Assembly (NCBI GenBank): GCA_031549665.1
Contig: JAVBPJ010000002.1
Span: forward strand, 62,001-126,000
Direction: 5' to 3'
Origin: Rikenella sp031549665
Lineage (GTDB): Bacteria; Bacteroidota; Bacteroidia; Bacteroidales; Rikenellaceae
Length of the DNA stretch: 64,000 bases
Shown: piece by piece, positions 1 to 8,338 of the stretch
How the letters are laid out: each line of letters begins with the position of its first letter
Position numbering within the stretch: position 1 is the stretch's first letter
The notes under the pieces: model-generated
Told to the model about the DNA's origin: nothing
The model's input: only the letters and a program-made list of their open reading frames with translations
The model's database searches: none
Made by a program: the position numbers and the translations under genes

Positions 1-2
1 TG

Positions 3-1508
3 GAGACCTCGACTTACATCCACGACGTGATCAACCCCCCGCACGTACACGTCTTTTTCCGCTACTTCTTCCCCGAGGAGCCCGAGACTTACATCCGCCA
101 CTTCAACTGGGCGATGCTGATGGACTGGCTGCTGATTTTTGTGCTGAGCGGAGTACTGCTCGCCTGGTGCAAACGCTTCTACTCGCGCCTGATGGGAATG
201 CGCCGCACCACGCGCCACACCCTGCTGGACCGCGTGGCGATGACCTCCCTGTGGCTGATCTTTCCGCTCCGGTTCCTTGCCGAATCGACCACCTGCGGCG
301 TATTCGACAGCGGCCCCTTCTTCACCGGCGCCTCGGGCGACCTGCTGGCCTCGATGTTTCCCCGCGAGGTGTTGGCCGCCGCCGAGTGGCCCCTGTGGCT
401 GGCCTACTCCACCGCGCTGGGCCTCTTTTTTGTGGCCATGCCCTATTCGCGCTACATGCACATCTTTACCGAGGTGCCGCTGATCTTCCTGCGCCACTAC
501 CGCATCAAGGCTGCGCCCGAGGGGAACAGTTTCGACCGCTTCCAACTGGAGGCCTGTTCGCGGTGCGGCGTCTGCCTGGATCCCTGCCCCATCGCTTCAG
601 AACTGAAAATCAACAACATACAGGCCGCCTATTTTGTGCGCGACCGGCGGTACGGACGGCTCACCGCGCAGGTGGCCGACACCTGCCTGATGTGCGGCCG
701 CTGCACCGAAGCCTGCCCCGTGGGCCTGGAACTCGACACGCTCCGCCTGAGCGGACGGGTTCAACTGGCCGATGGGAGAACCCCCCGGTACGACTTCCTG
801 CCCGCCGTGGCGGTCAACCCGCGCGAAAGTCTGCCCGACGCCCAGGGCAAGGTGGGGTTCTTTGCCGGCTGCATGACCCAGCTCACCCCCACCGTGCTAC
901 GGGCCATGGAGAAGATTTTCGCCGCCGCCGGGGTAGCCCCCGTGTGGCTCGACCGCGAGGGAGGCGTATGCTGCGGCCGCCCCATGCGCCTGAGCGGCAA
1001 CCTGGGGGCCGCGCGCAAAATGGCCGACCACAACAGCGCCCGGTTCGAGGCGGCGGGGATCACCACGCTCGTTACCGGCTGCCCCATCTGCTACAAGAGT
1101 TTCACCACCGAGTACGACCTGGAACGGCTCGGGATCCGGGTGCTGCACCATTCGCAGTACATCGCCGAGCTGATCGCCTCGGGACACCTCAAGACCTCGG
1201 TCGTACAGGCCTCGTACGCCTACCACGACCCGTGCGAATTGCGCGGCATCCACTCCGAACCGCGCTACGTGCTGGCCCACGTGGCCACCCTGCACGCCAC
1301 CCCCGAGGAGCCGCACTGCTGCGGCGGAAGCCTGGCCAACCTCACCCTCGAAACCGCGTCCCAGGTAAAGATCGGCGCTCGGGTGGTCGAACGGCTCGCC
1401 GGAGCCGATTTCATCGCCACGGCCTGTCCGCAGTGTAAAAAATCGCTGGCCGCAGCAGGAAGAACTCCCGTGGTGGACATCTCGGAAGTGGTGGCGGCGG
1501 CCGTCTGA
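3..1508 (+). CDS. Membrane-anchored (Fe-S) oxidoreductase, HdrD/DsrK-like (5' end outside window)
   Basis: The frame is open from the first bases, so the true start is probably outside the window; a GTG at 27 is only the first in-frame start candidate. Counting from 27, residues 30-155 hold about four hydrophobic helices with scattered His residues, like a NarI/HdrE membrane module. Two CxxCxxCxxxCP motifs follow near residues 177 and 220, each expected to bind a [4Fe-4S] cluster. Two cysteine-rich CCG-type domains follow, seen as CCGRP near 315 and CCGGS near 431. Order and content match heterodisulfide-reductase HdrD or sulfite-pathway DsrK fused to its membrane partner, an electron-transfer protein that works with quinones. 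The physiological donor and acceptor cannot be read from the sequence. The gene is followed by a 113-base gap and the proA promoter, so it ends its own transcript. Confidence 0.8.
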   Translation, partial: ETSTYIHDVINPPHVHVFFRYFFPEEPETYIRHFNWAMLMDWLLIFVLSGVLLAWCKRFYSRLMGMRRTTRHTLLDRVAMTSLWLIFPLRFLAESTTCGVFDSGPFFTGASGDLLASMFPREVLAAAEWPLWLAYSTALGLFFVAMPYSRYMHIFTEVPLIFLRHYRIKAAPEGNSFDRFQLEACSRCGVCLDPCPIASELKINNIQAAYFVRDRRYGRLTAQVADTCLMCGRCTEACPVGLELDTLRLSGRVQLADGRTPRYDFLPAVAVNPRESLPDAQGKVGFFAGCMTQLTPTVLRAMEKIFAAAGVAPVWLDREGGVCCGRPMRLSGNLGAARKMADHNSARFEAAGITTLVTGCPICYKSFTTEYDLERLGIRVLHHSQYIAELIASGHLKTSVVQASYAYHDPCELRGIHSEPRYVLAHVATLHATPEEPHCCGGSLANLTLETASQVKIGARVVERLAGADFIATACPQCKKSLAAAGRTPVVDISEVVAAAV

Positions 1509-1591
1509 CAGCCCCCGGAACAGGATTCAAAACGTCTCCCGTAAAATGGGGAGAAAGAGGGAAAGGCCCGCGCAAGATCGGCCAAAATCGT

Positions 1592-1599
1592 TACCTTTG
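1592..1599 (+). promoter_or_regulatory. -7 promoter box of proA
   Basis: TACCTTTG matches the Bacteroidota TAnnTTTG box exactly and lies 22 bases before the proA ATG, which gives a short leader of about 17 bases. Confidence 0.7.
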
Positions 1600-1621
1600 T
1601 TTCATACTCCCCCGTTGCGCC

Positions 1622-2869
1622 ATGAACCATATCCTGCGTTTTGAACAAGCCCGCGCGGCCTCCCGCGAACTGTCGCTGTGGGACCCGTCGCAAGCCGACC
1701 GCCTGCTCTGCAAAGTGGCCGACCGTACCGAAGAGCGCATGGACGAAATCCTTGCCGCCAACGCACGCGACCTGCGGCGCATGGACCGCGACGACCCCCG
1801 CTACGACCGCCTGTTGCTTTCGGCCGACCGCATCCGGGCCATCGCCGCCGACCTGCGGGCGGTGGCCTCGCTCCCCTCGCCGCTGGGCGAAGTGCTGGAA
1901 GAGCGGGAACGCCCCAACGGCCTGCGGATCCAAAAAATCAGGGTGCCGTTCGGCGTGATCGGCGTGGTGTACGAAGCGCGGCCCAACGTCGGTTTCGACT
2001 GTTTCGCGCTGGCGGTCAAGTCGGGCAATGCGCTGCTGCTGAAGGGAGGCTCCGACGCCGCCGAATCGAACCAGCAGATCGTCTCCATTCTCCGCGACAC
2101 CCTGGCCGAAGAGGGACTCAACCCCGACGTCGTCCAACTGATGCCTCCCGATCGGGACTCGACCCAGGCGCTGCTCGAGGCCGTGGGATGGGTCGACCTG
2201 GTGATCCCGCGCGGCAGCCAGGGGCTGATCCGTTTTGTGCGCGAAAACGCCCGCGTACCCGTGATCGAAACCGGAGCCGGCATCTGCCACCTCTATTTCG
2301 ACCGCAGCGGCGACAAAGTGAAAGGAGCCGCCATCATCCACAATGCCAAAGCCCGCCGCGTAAGCGTGTGCAACGCCCTGGACTGCCTGCTGATCCACCG
2401 CGACCGGTTGGCCGACCTGCCGCTGCTGTGCAACATGCTGGCCGATCAAAACGTGGTGATCTACGCCGATCCCGACGCCTACGAGGCGCTGCTGTGCCGC
2501 TACCCCTCGCCCCTGCTTAAATGCGCCACCCCCGAGAGCTACGGCACCGAGTTTTTAGATTACAAACTGGCCATCCGCACCGTCGGATCGGTCGATCAGG
2601 CGATCGAACACATCGGTCGGTACAGCTCGAAACACAGCGAGGCGATCGTTACCGAAGACCCCGCCGCATGGCAGCTCTTCTCGAAACAGGTCGACGCCGC
2701 CTGCGTCTACCTGAACGCTTCGACCGCTTTTACCGACGGGGCGCAATTCGGCCTGGGAGCCGAAATCGGCATCAGCACCCAAAAACTGCACGCCCGCGGC
2801 CCGATGGCCCTCGCGGAGCTGACCACCTACAAATACCTGATCTTCGGAACGGGACAGATCCGGCCCTGA
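1622..2869 (+). CDS. proA: Glutamate-5-semialdehyde dehydrogenase (gamma-glutamyl phosphate reductase)
   Basis: ProA reduces glutamyl-5-phosphate to glutamate-5-semialdehyde with NADPH, the second step of proline synthesis, in the cytosol. The 415-residue length is normal for the family. The catalytic cysteine lies in the RRVSVCNALD stretch near residue 250, and the nucleotide-binding segment GVIGVVYEARPN near residue 105 is typical. The ATG at 1622 fits the promoter box just upstream. proB is not in this window; the next gene, argB, uses the same substrate pool (glutamate) for arginine synthesis. Gap to argB is 88 bases with no clear terminator, so the two may be co-transcribed. Confidence 0.96.
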   Translation: MNHILRFEQARAASRELSLWDPSQADRLLCKVADRTEERMDEILAANARDLRRMDRDDPRYDRLLLSADRIRAIAADLRAVASLPSPLGEVLEERERPNGLRIQKIRVPFGVIGVVYEARPNVGFDCFALAVKSGNALLLKGGSDAAESNQQIVSILRDTLAEEGLNPDVVQLMPPDRDSTQALLEAVGWVDLVIPRGSQGLIRFVRENARVPVIETGAGICHLYFDRSGDKVKGAAIIHNAKARRVSVCNALDCLLIHRDRLADLPLLCNMLADQNVVIYADPDAYEALLCRYPSPLLKCATPESYGTEFLDYKLAIRTVGSVDQAIEHIGRYSSKHSEAIVTEDPAAWQLFSKQVDAACVYLNASTAFTDGAQFGLGAEIGISTQKLHARGPMALAELTTYKYLIFGTGQIRP

Positions 2870-2957
2870 CCCCCGCCCCGCACCCACGAAAAATCCCCCG
2901 CCGCCCCGTTGGGCCGAGCGCCCGGCAAGGCGGGCGAATGCAAACACCGCGATCCGC

Positions 2958-3740
2958 ATGAAAAAATCCCTGAAAGTCGTCAAAATCGGCGGCAACATCG
3001 TCGACAACCCCGAGGCCCTGGGGCGTTTTCTGCACCACTTTGCCCGCCTCGACGGGCTGAAACTCCTGATCCACGGCGGCGGCAAGGTGGCCACCACCCT
3101 GTCGAAAGAGCTGGGCGTGGAGACTAAAATGGTGGAGGGGCGGCGCGTAACCGACTACGAAACCCTGCGGATCGTAACGATGGTCTACGGCGGACTGATC
3201 AACAAAACCATTGTCGCCGGACTGCAGGCCGAAGGGTGCAACGCGCTGGGGCTGTGCGGCGCCGACGGTTCGTTGGTGCAGGCGCGGCGGCGCGACGCGG
3301 CCCCCGTCGACTACGGCTTTGTGGGCGACCCCACGGGGGTCAGCGCCGTTACGGCGCGGGCGTTGCTCGACGCCGAACTGGTTCCGGTGGTGGCTCCGCT
3401 CACCCACGACGGAGCGGGCAACCTGCTCAACACCAACGCCGACACGATGGCCCAGACCGTGGCCACGGGGCTGAGCGGACTCTACCGCGTGGAGCTGATC
3501 TACTGCTTCGAAAAGCCGGGCGTGTTGCGCGACGTGGACGACGACGGGTCGGTCATTCCCCGCATCACCCCCGCCTCGTACGCCGAACTGAGGGGTGCCG
3601 GAGTGGTTGCCGACGGGATGATTCCCAAGCTCGACAACGCTTTCCGGGCCATCGACCGGGGTGTGGCCTCGGTGGTTATCTGCCACGCCGACCACCTGCT
3701 TACGCCGGGCTACGGCGGCACGACCATCGCCAGGGAGTAA
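2958..3740 (+). CDS. argB: Acetylglutamate kinase (N-acylglutamate kinase)
   Basis: ArgB phosphorylates the 5-carboxylate of N-acetylglutamate, or of N-succinylglutamate as proposed for some Bacteroidales, in arginine synthesis. The 260-residue protein is an amino-acid-kinase fold: VVKIGGN at residues 7-13, the HGGGK phosphate loop near residue 40, and the ADGMIPKL motif near 215. It is at the short end of the family and lacks the N-terminal helix of arginine-inhibited hexameric ArgB enzymes, so feedback inhibition may act elsewhere. It sits between proA and birA, separate from the argG/C/D group 3 kb downstream. The acyl group used cannot be read from the sequence. Confidence 0.94.
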   Translation: MKKSLKVVKIGGNIVDNPEALGRFLHHFARLDGLKLLIHGGGKVATTLSKELGVETKMVEGRRVTDYETLRIVTMVYGGLINKTIVAGLQAEGCNALGLCGADGSLVQARRRDAAPVDYGFVGDPTGVSAVTARALLDAELVPVVAPLTHDGAGNLLNTNADTMAQTVATGLSGLYRVELIYCFEKPGVLRDVDDDGSVIPRITPASYAELRGAGVVADGMIPKLDNAFRAIDRGVASVVICHADHLLTPGYGGTTIARE

Positions 3741-3760
3741 CCTCGTTATCTGTCCATGTC

Positions 3761-4489
3761 ATGGAACCTCGAATCATTCTTTTCGACCAACTGGAATCGA
3801 CCAACGACACCGCCCAGGCGGGAAACTACCCCGAGGGGAGTGTCATCGTGGCGCGCCACCAGACCGCCGGCCGCGGACAACGCGGATCGCAATGGGAAAG
3901 CGCCCCGGGCGAGAACCTCACCTGTTCACTGGTGGTTTGCCCGCGCCATGTTCCCGCCGACGAGCAGTTCCGGGTAAGCCGCGTCGCCTCGCTGGCCGCC
4001 TGGGACGTGCTTACGCAACTGTCGCTCCCGTGCCGGATCAAGTGGCCGAACGACCTGTATGTGGGCGACCGGAAAGTGGGCGGCATCCTCATTGAACACG
4101 AATTGCAGGGAGCTTTTCTCACCCGCAGCATCATCGGTGTCGGCATCAACGCCCGGCAGATCGAATTTTCGCCCCTGCTGCCCAATCCTACGTCGATCGC
4201 CGTGGAGCAGGGGTGGTCGCCCTCGCCCGAGGAGCTGCTCGACCTGCTTTGGCCGGCTTTCGAACAGCGCTACCGGCAAGACATGAACGACCCCGGGGCC
4301 TCGCACGACGAGTACCTGGCCGCCCTGTGGAGGTCCGAAGGGAACTATCCTTACCGCGACGCCTCGTCGGGCGAGGAGTTCGAGGCTTCGATCGACGCGA
4401 TCGACCCGCACACCGGCGAACTCACCCTGTGCGACACGCTCGGAACCCTGCGCCCCTACTGGTTCAAGGAGGTCGAAGCGATTCTTTGA
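3761..4489 (+). CDS. birA: Biotin--[acetyl-CoA carboxylase] ligase
   Basis: This enzyme activates biotin as biotinyl-AMP and attaches it to the biotin carrier protein of biotin-dependent carboxylases. The 242-residue protein contains the GRGQRG loop near residue 37, the KWPNDL motif near residue 94 and the GGILIE segment near 108, all hallmarks of the catalytic domain, followed by a small C-terminal SH3-like domain. There is no N-terminal DNA-binding domain, so it is a ligase only and not a repressor like E. coli BirA. The ATG at 3761 is chosen because the family starts right at a short beta strand before the ESTN motif. It lies 20 bases after argB with no separate promoter, so it is probably read with it. 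Confidence 0.93.
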   Translation: MEPRIILFDQLESTNDTAQAGNYPEGSVIVARHQTAGRGQRGSQWESAPGENLTCSLVVCPRHVPADEQFRVSRVASLAAWDVLTQLSLPCRIKWPNDLYVGDRKVGGILIEHELQGAFLTRSIIGVGINARQIEFSPLLPNPTSIAVEQGWSPSPEELLDLLWPAFEQRYRQDMNDPGASHDEYLAALWRSEGNYPYRDASSGEEFEASIDAIDPHTGELTLCDTLGTLRPYWFKEVEAIL

Positions 4490-4522
4490 CCGCTCCCGCC
4501 GTTCGGCTTTGCCCATTCAACA

Positions 4523-4556
4523 GGCAGCCCCGCCTTTGCTGGCGGGGCTGCTTATG
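4523..4556. terminator. Bidirectional terminator between birA and the Na/Pi transporter
   Basis: An 11-bp GC-rich stem (4524-4534 with 4541-4551) and a 6-base loop lie between two converging genes and are followed by a weak T-rich stretch. It can serve both strands. Confidence 0.7.
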
Positions 4557-4596
4557 TTAAACGACAGGGGCAACGGTTGCCAAAATCGGCTTCGGA

Positions 4597-6192
4597 TTAA
4601 CTGATGCGCGAAAAATCGTTGAAGACTTCGGAGACTATGTGGCGGATCCGCTGGCACTGCACCACCTCTTCGGCGCCGCCCGACTCGCTGAGCAACGGGC
4701 GCAGTTCGGGCGTTTCGGACTCTTCGCCCGAAAGCAGCGTGGTCAGGTGGTAGAGTTCGTTGCTGGTGGCCGACAGTTCGGCGTAGAGTTTCCGGCGGGC
4801 CGCAGGATCGTACTGATCCTCGGAAAGTTGATCCAAACGCACCGATTGTCCCAGGATGCGGGTCTCGGTGGCAATGCGGCTGAAGTTGGCCGTGGTTTGG
4901 TTCAACACGCTGATCACGCGGGCAATGTGCGACGAGGAGTGGATGCTTGACGCCAGCGTTTCGAGGTAGGTGGTGATTTCGTGTTCCACGCGATGCGCGA
5001 TCGATTCGTATTTTTGGATGTGGGCGAAGAGTTCGGCGGCTTCCTCCTTGTCGGAAACCATGGCTATCTCGCGCACCATCCCGAACATCTTGAGGATCCG
5101 TTTCGACTGGTTGGCCGTTTCGCTCGACACCGCCACCAGCAGCAGTTCGGGAGCCGTCAGCCACGAGAAGCGGGGCAGGGGAAGTTTGCGGCGGTTTTCG
5201 ATCCCGCGGCTCGGGAATACCCTGGCGGCGTAGCGGACAAACACCGGCACCAGGCCCCATCCACAGATCAGGGCGTTGACCAGGGCGTAGAGGGTCATCA
5301 GGATCGCTATGCCGATCGGCGCATTGTACGGGTATTGCGTTTCGCAGGGGAGCCAGGTGGCCATCCATTTGCCGATCACAGGGAACAGGGGCAACGCCCA
5401 AAACATCCCGAGGAACATCCCGAGGGAGTAGCCCAAAGCCACCCGTTTGGTGTGGACGGTACTGGCCGACAAGTGGGGGAAGATGGTCATCCCGAAATTG
5501 CTGCCGATACCGACGGCGGCGGCTACCTCGACGGGAATCCACCCGTGCGTGCAAAAGGTCGTCGCCAGAAGCGTGGTCAGAATCGCGGAACGCATCAACG
5601 GGGCGAGCAGCATCCCCACCAGGGCGAACGCGATCATCGACCAGATGCCCAGGCCGGAGTAATCCACCAACCCGTCGGCAAAAGCGGTATTGGGAACCAG
5701 GTTCACCACGGCGATCTGCAAGGCCGTAATCCCCAGCACCAGCACTGCCAACCCGAACACGACGATGGCGCCGGCCCGGTAAAAATCCCGTCCGCTCAAC
5801 ACAATCAGTAGGCCAACTCCCACGAGCGGTACCGTAATGATGGGCAGGATGCTCGAAAATCCGAAGATCGAGATGATCCAGAAAATCACACACGCCCCGA
5901 GTTGCCCTCCGAAGAGCAGGTAGAGCGCCTCGCGCACCGAGCGGATGCCGACGTGGACCCAGGTGAAAACCACCACCGAAAAGGCGTCGCAGGACTGCAA
6001 CACGGCATTGAACACCGCGCCCGCGCCAACCTCCTGAATGGGACGAAGCGCCTGCGGCTGAGAGGCCCTGCGTGCCAATTGCCGCCCCAATACCTTTTGG
6101 GTCGATTCGCCGAACAAACGGCGGCCATAGAGGATTAGCCCCAAGGCCCCGAGGGCGTAGAAGAGCAGAGTCAGAAGCGTTGATAGGAGCAT
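4597..6192 (-). CDS. Na+/phosphate symporter family protein with PhoU-like C-terminal domain
   Basis: The 531-residue protein starts at 6192, not at an upstream in-frame ATG, because the -7 box lies between them. Residues 1-330 form about eight or nine membrane helices of the Na/Pi cotransporter (NptA/PF02690) fold. The first inverted-repeat signature is QSCDAFS near residue 80, a variant of the usual QSSSA; the second repeat has a less recognisable version near residue 180. The last 180 residues are helical, charged and PhoU-like, as in many bacterial NptA homologues. It probably moves phosphate, or controls it, with sodium at the inner membrane. The altered substrate motif makes the exact substrate uncertain. 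It stands alone between two convergent or divergent neighbours. Confidence 0.82.
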   Translation of the reverse strand: MLLSTLLTLLFYALGALGLILYGRRLFGESTQKVLGRQLARRASQPQALRPIQEVGAGAVFNAVLQSCDAFSVVVFTWVHVGIRSVREALYLLFGGQLGACVIFWIISIFGFSSILPIITVPLVGVGLLIVLSGRDFYRAGAIVVFGLAVLVLGITALQIAVVNLVPNTAFADGLVDYSGLGIWSMIAFALVGMLLAPLMRSAILTTLLATTFCTHGWIPVEVAAAVGIGSNFGMTIFPHLSASTVHTKRVALGYSLGMFLGMFWALPLFPVIGKWMATWLPCETQYPYNAPIGIAILMTLYALVNALICGWGLVPVFVRYAARVFPSRGIENRRKLPLPRFSWLTAPELLLVAVSSETANQSKRILKMFGMVREIAMVSDKEEAAELFAHIQKYESIAHRVEHEITTYLETLASSIHSSSHIARVISVLNQTTANFSRIATETRILGQSVRLDQLSEDQYDPAARRKLYAELSATSNELYHLTTLLSGEESETPELRPLLSESGGAEEVVQCQRIRHIVSEVFNDFSRIS

Positions 6193-6217
6193 AGGTGGTT
6201 TGGGATATATGCCGCTA

Positions 6218-6225
6218 CAAAGATA
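6218..6225 (-). promoter_or_regulatory. -7 promoter box of the Na/Pi transporter
   Basis: CAAAGATA on the plus strand is TATCTTTG on the minus strand, 26 bases before the ATG at 6192. It sets the start of that gene. Confidence 0.7.
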
Positions 6226-6343
6226 CCCTTTTTTCCAATCCGAACGCCTTTTCTTCCTCGGTATCACCCCATTCGGGCCTTCGGACGGGGCTTTTCGGGG
6301 CCGAACCACGGATGCAAAACAACGCAGGGAATAAAATTTTCCC

Positions 6344-6351
6344 TATCTTTG
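6344..6351 (+). promoter_or_regulatory. -7 promoter box of the arginine operon leader
   Basis: TATCTTTG lies 170 bases before the first arginine-pathway gene. Transcription from here would make a leader RNA of roughly 165 bases that contains the arginine-rich small ORF and the hairpins at 6423-6459. Confidence 0.65.
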
Positions 6352-6388
6352 CCGCGTTCTACCTGCAAACAGAAACAGAAACGACCCC

Positions 6389-6421
6389 GTGGTGCACCTC
6401 TTTTTACGACGACGACGCTAG
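6389..6421 (+). CDS. Putative arginine leader peptide (attenuation ORF)
   Basis: A 10-codon frame begins with GTG (6389, or a second GTG at 6392) and reads V-V-H-L-F-L-R-R-R-R-stop. The four terminal arginine codons are CGA, CGA, CGA and CGC; CGA is visibly less used than CGC/CGG in the neighbouring genes. It lies about 30 bases after the expected transcription start of the arginine operon and is followed directly by hairpins that can pair in alternative ways. This is the classic layout of an amino-acid attenuator: ribosome stalling at Arg codons when charged tRNA-Arg is scarce would change the downstream fold. No ATG is available in frame, so use of GTG is inferred. Function is inferred from position and content. 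Confidence 0.55.
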   Translation: MVHLFLRRRR

Positions 6422-6422
6422 T

Positions 6423-6459
6423 CTCCCCGCGGCCCCGAAAGGCCGAGGGAGCGATCTCC
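6423..6459 (+). promoter_or_regulatory. Alternative hairpins of the arginine leader (attenuator-like)
   Basis: CTCCC (6423-6427) and CGGCC (6430-6434) pair with GGCCG (6441-6445) and GGGAG (6447-6451). The same GGAG (6448-6451) can instead pair with CTCC (6456-6459). The two folds exclude each other, as expected for attenuation. A T-rich stretch (GTTTTCCTGTTTT, 6484-6496) follows 25 bases later, so the exact terminator is not resolved. Confidence 0.45.
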
Positions 6460-6521
6460 GTTGCCCGTGTACCCCCTCTCCCCGTTTTCCTGTTTTACCT
6501 CAGAACCCACTCACCATATCC

Positions 6522-7115
6522 ATGACCATCAACGATTTTGATGTGCTCGTTGCAACCGAAGAACACGTACGGTTTGCCGAAGAAATCTGCAACGAAATGG
6601 CCGAATCGGCCAAAGCACGCGGGACCGGCATCGCCAAACGGTCGCCCGAATACGTCGCCTCGAAAATGCGCGAAGGCAAGGCCGTAATCGCTTTCCACAA
6701 GGACGGCCGCTGGGCCGGATTCAGCTACATCGAAAGCTGGGGACACGACCGTTTCGTGGCCAATTCGGGACTGATCATCAACCCCGAGTTCCGCAAACTG
6801 GGACTGGCCAAGGCGATCAAGACCAAAACGTTCTTCCTGTCCCTCGAAAAGTTCCCCGGAGCCAAACTCTTCGGCCTGACCACCGGCATGGCCGTCATGA
6901 AGATCAACTCCGAGATCGGCTACCGACCCGTCATCTACTCGGAACTGACCGACGACGCAGCCTTTTGGAAGGGCTGCGAAAGCTGCGTCAACTTCCCGAT
7001 CCTGCAAAGCAAAGAGCATAAAAACTGCCTCTGCACCGCCATGCTTTTCGACCCCGCCGTCGACAAAGTGCGCATCGCGCCCCTTGCCAACCCCGCCGAC
7101 CCTGACAACGAATAA
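6522..7115 (+). CDS. GNAT family acyltransferase, likely N-acylglutamate synthase of arginine synthesis
   Basis: The 197-residue protein is a single GNAT acyltransferase domain: the NPEFRKLGLAKAIK segment near residues 87-100 is the acetyl-CoA pyrophosphate loop. The start at 6522 is the ATG after the leader; the frame is open upstream but that part overlaps the leader RNA. It directly precedes argG and argC, the same order as in Bacteroides. From memory, large-scale mutant fitness work in Bacteroides thetaiotaomicron linked a gene of this type (BT3761) to the first step of arginine synthesis; I cannot check that here. It would then acylate glutamate (acetyl or succinyl) to feed ArgB, replacing ArgA/ArgJ. 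A C-terminal Cys-containing segment (CESC and CLC) is unusual for GNATs. Confidence 0.75.
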   Translation: MTINDFDVLVATEEHVRFAEEICNEMAESAKARGTGIAKRSPEYVASKMREGKAVIAFHKDGRWAGFSYIESWGHDRFVANSGLIINPEFRKLGLAKAIKTKTFFLSLEKFPGAKLFGLTTGMAVMKINSEIGYRPVIYSELTDDAAFWKGCESCVNFPILQSKEHKNCLCTAMLFDPAVDKVRIAPLANPADPDNE

Positions 7116-7125
7116 ACCAACCGAC

Positions 7126-8328
7126 ATGAAAAAAGTAGTACTCGCCTTCAGCGGCGGATTGGATACCTCTTACTGCGCCATCTACCTGGCCCGCGAAATG
7201 GGCCTCGAAGTGTACGCCGCCCTGGCCGACACCGGCGGATTTTCGAAAGAGGAGCTCGACAAAATCGAAACCCGCGCCCGCGCCCTCGGCGTAAAGGACT
7301 ACGTGCGGCTGGATGTGTCGCAAACCTACTACCGCGACACGATCCGCTACATGATCTTCGGGAACGTGCTCAAAAACGCCACCTACCCCATTTCGGTCAG
7401 CTCCGAACGCGTTTCGCAAGCGACGGCTGTGGCCCGCTACGCCAAAAGCATCGGGGCCGACTACCTGTGCCACGGTTCTACCGGAGCCGGCAACGACCAG
7501 GTGCGTTTCGACATGATTTTCAACATCATCGCCCCCGAAATCGAAGTGTTGGCCCTTGTCCGCGAAAAACGGCTCAGCCGCGATCAGGAGATCGCCTACC
7601 TGCGCGAACACGGCGTCGATTTCGACTTCACCAAGGCTGTCTATTCGATCAATCAGGGCATTTGGGGGACCTCGGTGGGCGGAAAAGAGACCCTCACCTC
7701 GCACTCCACCCTGCCCGAAGAGGCCTACACCTGCCCCATGACCGCCACCGAACCCAAACGGCGCGTAACCCTCACCTTCGAAAAGGGCGAACTGGTCGCC
7801 GTCGACGGCACCCGCTACGACGACCGCGTGAAAGGGATCCAGGCGCTGCAACAAATTGCCGCTCCGTACGCCATCGGCCGCGACATGCACGTGGGCGACA
7901 CGATCATCGGCATCAAGGGCCGCGTGGGCTTCGAAGCCGCCGCCCCCATGATCATCATCAAGGCACACCACACGCTCGAAAAGCACACCCTGGCCAAGTG
8001 GCAACTCTTCTGGAAAGACCAACTGGCGGCCTTCTACGGCAACTACCTGCACGAAGGGCAATACTACGACCCGGTGATGCGCGACCTGGAGGCTTTCCTG
8101 GAAAGCAGCCAGCGCGCCGTGTCGGGCGAAGTGTACGTCGACCTGCTGCCTTACCGCTTTGTGGTGGTGGGCATCGACTCGCCGCACGACCTGATGACCA
8201 ATAAATTCGGCGCCTACGGCGAAACGATGAGCAACTGGACCCACGAAGACGTGAAAGGCTTCGGCAAAATCTTCGGGAACCAAAACGTCATCTATTACGC
8301 CGTCAACCCCGATGAACTCGAAAAATAA
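7126..8328 (+). CDS. argG: Argininosuccinate synthase
   Basis: ArgG joins citrulline and aspartate using ATP to make argininosuccinate, the next-to-last step of arginine synthesis. The 400-residue protein has the PP-loop AFSGGLDTS at residues 6-14 and the conserved GSTGAGNDQVRF segment near residue 120. The start at 7126 is preferred over an upstream in-frame ATG at 7084, which would overlap the GNAT gene. It lies 10 bases after the GNAT gene and overlaps or abuts argC, so the three form one operon under the arginine leader. Confidence 0.96.
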   Translation: MKKVVLAFSGGLDTSYCAIYLAREMGLEVYAALADTGGFSKEELDKIETRARALGVKDYVRLDVSQTYYRDTIRYMIFGNVLKNATYPISVSSERVSQATAVARYAKSIGADYLCHGSTGAGNDQVRFDMIFNIIAPEIEVLALVREKRLSRDQEIAYLREHGVDFDFTKAVYSINQGIWGTSVGGKETLTSHSTLPEEAYTCPMTATEPKRRVTLTFEKGELVAVDGTRYDDRVKGIQALQQIAAPYAIGRDMHVGDTIIGIKGRVGFEAAAPMIIIKAHHTLEKHTLAKWQLFWKDQLAAFYGNYLHEGQYYDPVMRDLEAFLESSQRAVSGEVYVDLLPYRFVVVGIDSPHDLMTNKFGAYGETMSNWTHEDVKGFGKIFGNQNVIYYAVNPDELEK

Positions 8329-8338
8329 CGCACGCCCC

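Noticed and set aside
1265..2449. Long antisense frames over argC, argG, proA, uvrB, PBP1A and other genes
   Set aside because: GC-rich coding DNA leaves antisense frames open; these lack starts, promoters and recognisable domains.
4597..6309. Start of the Na/Pi transporter at 6309
   Set aside because: The added 39 residues are basic and not membrane-like, and the -7 box at 6218-6225 would lie inside the gene.
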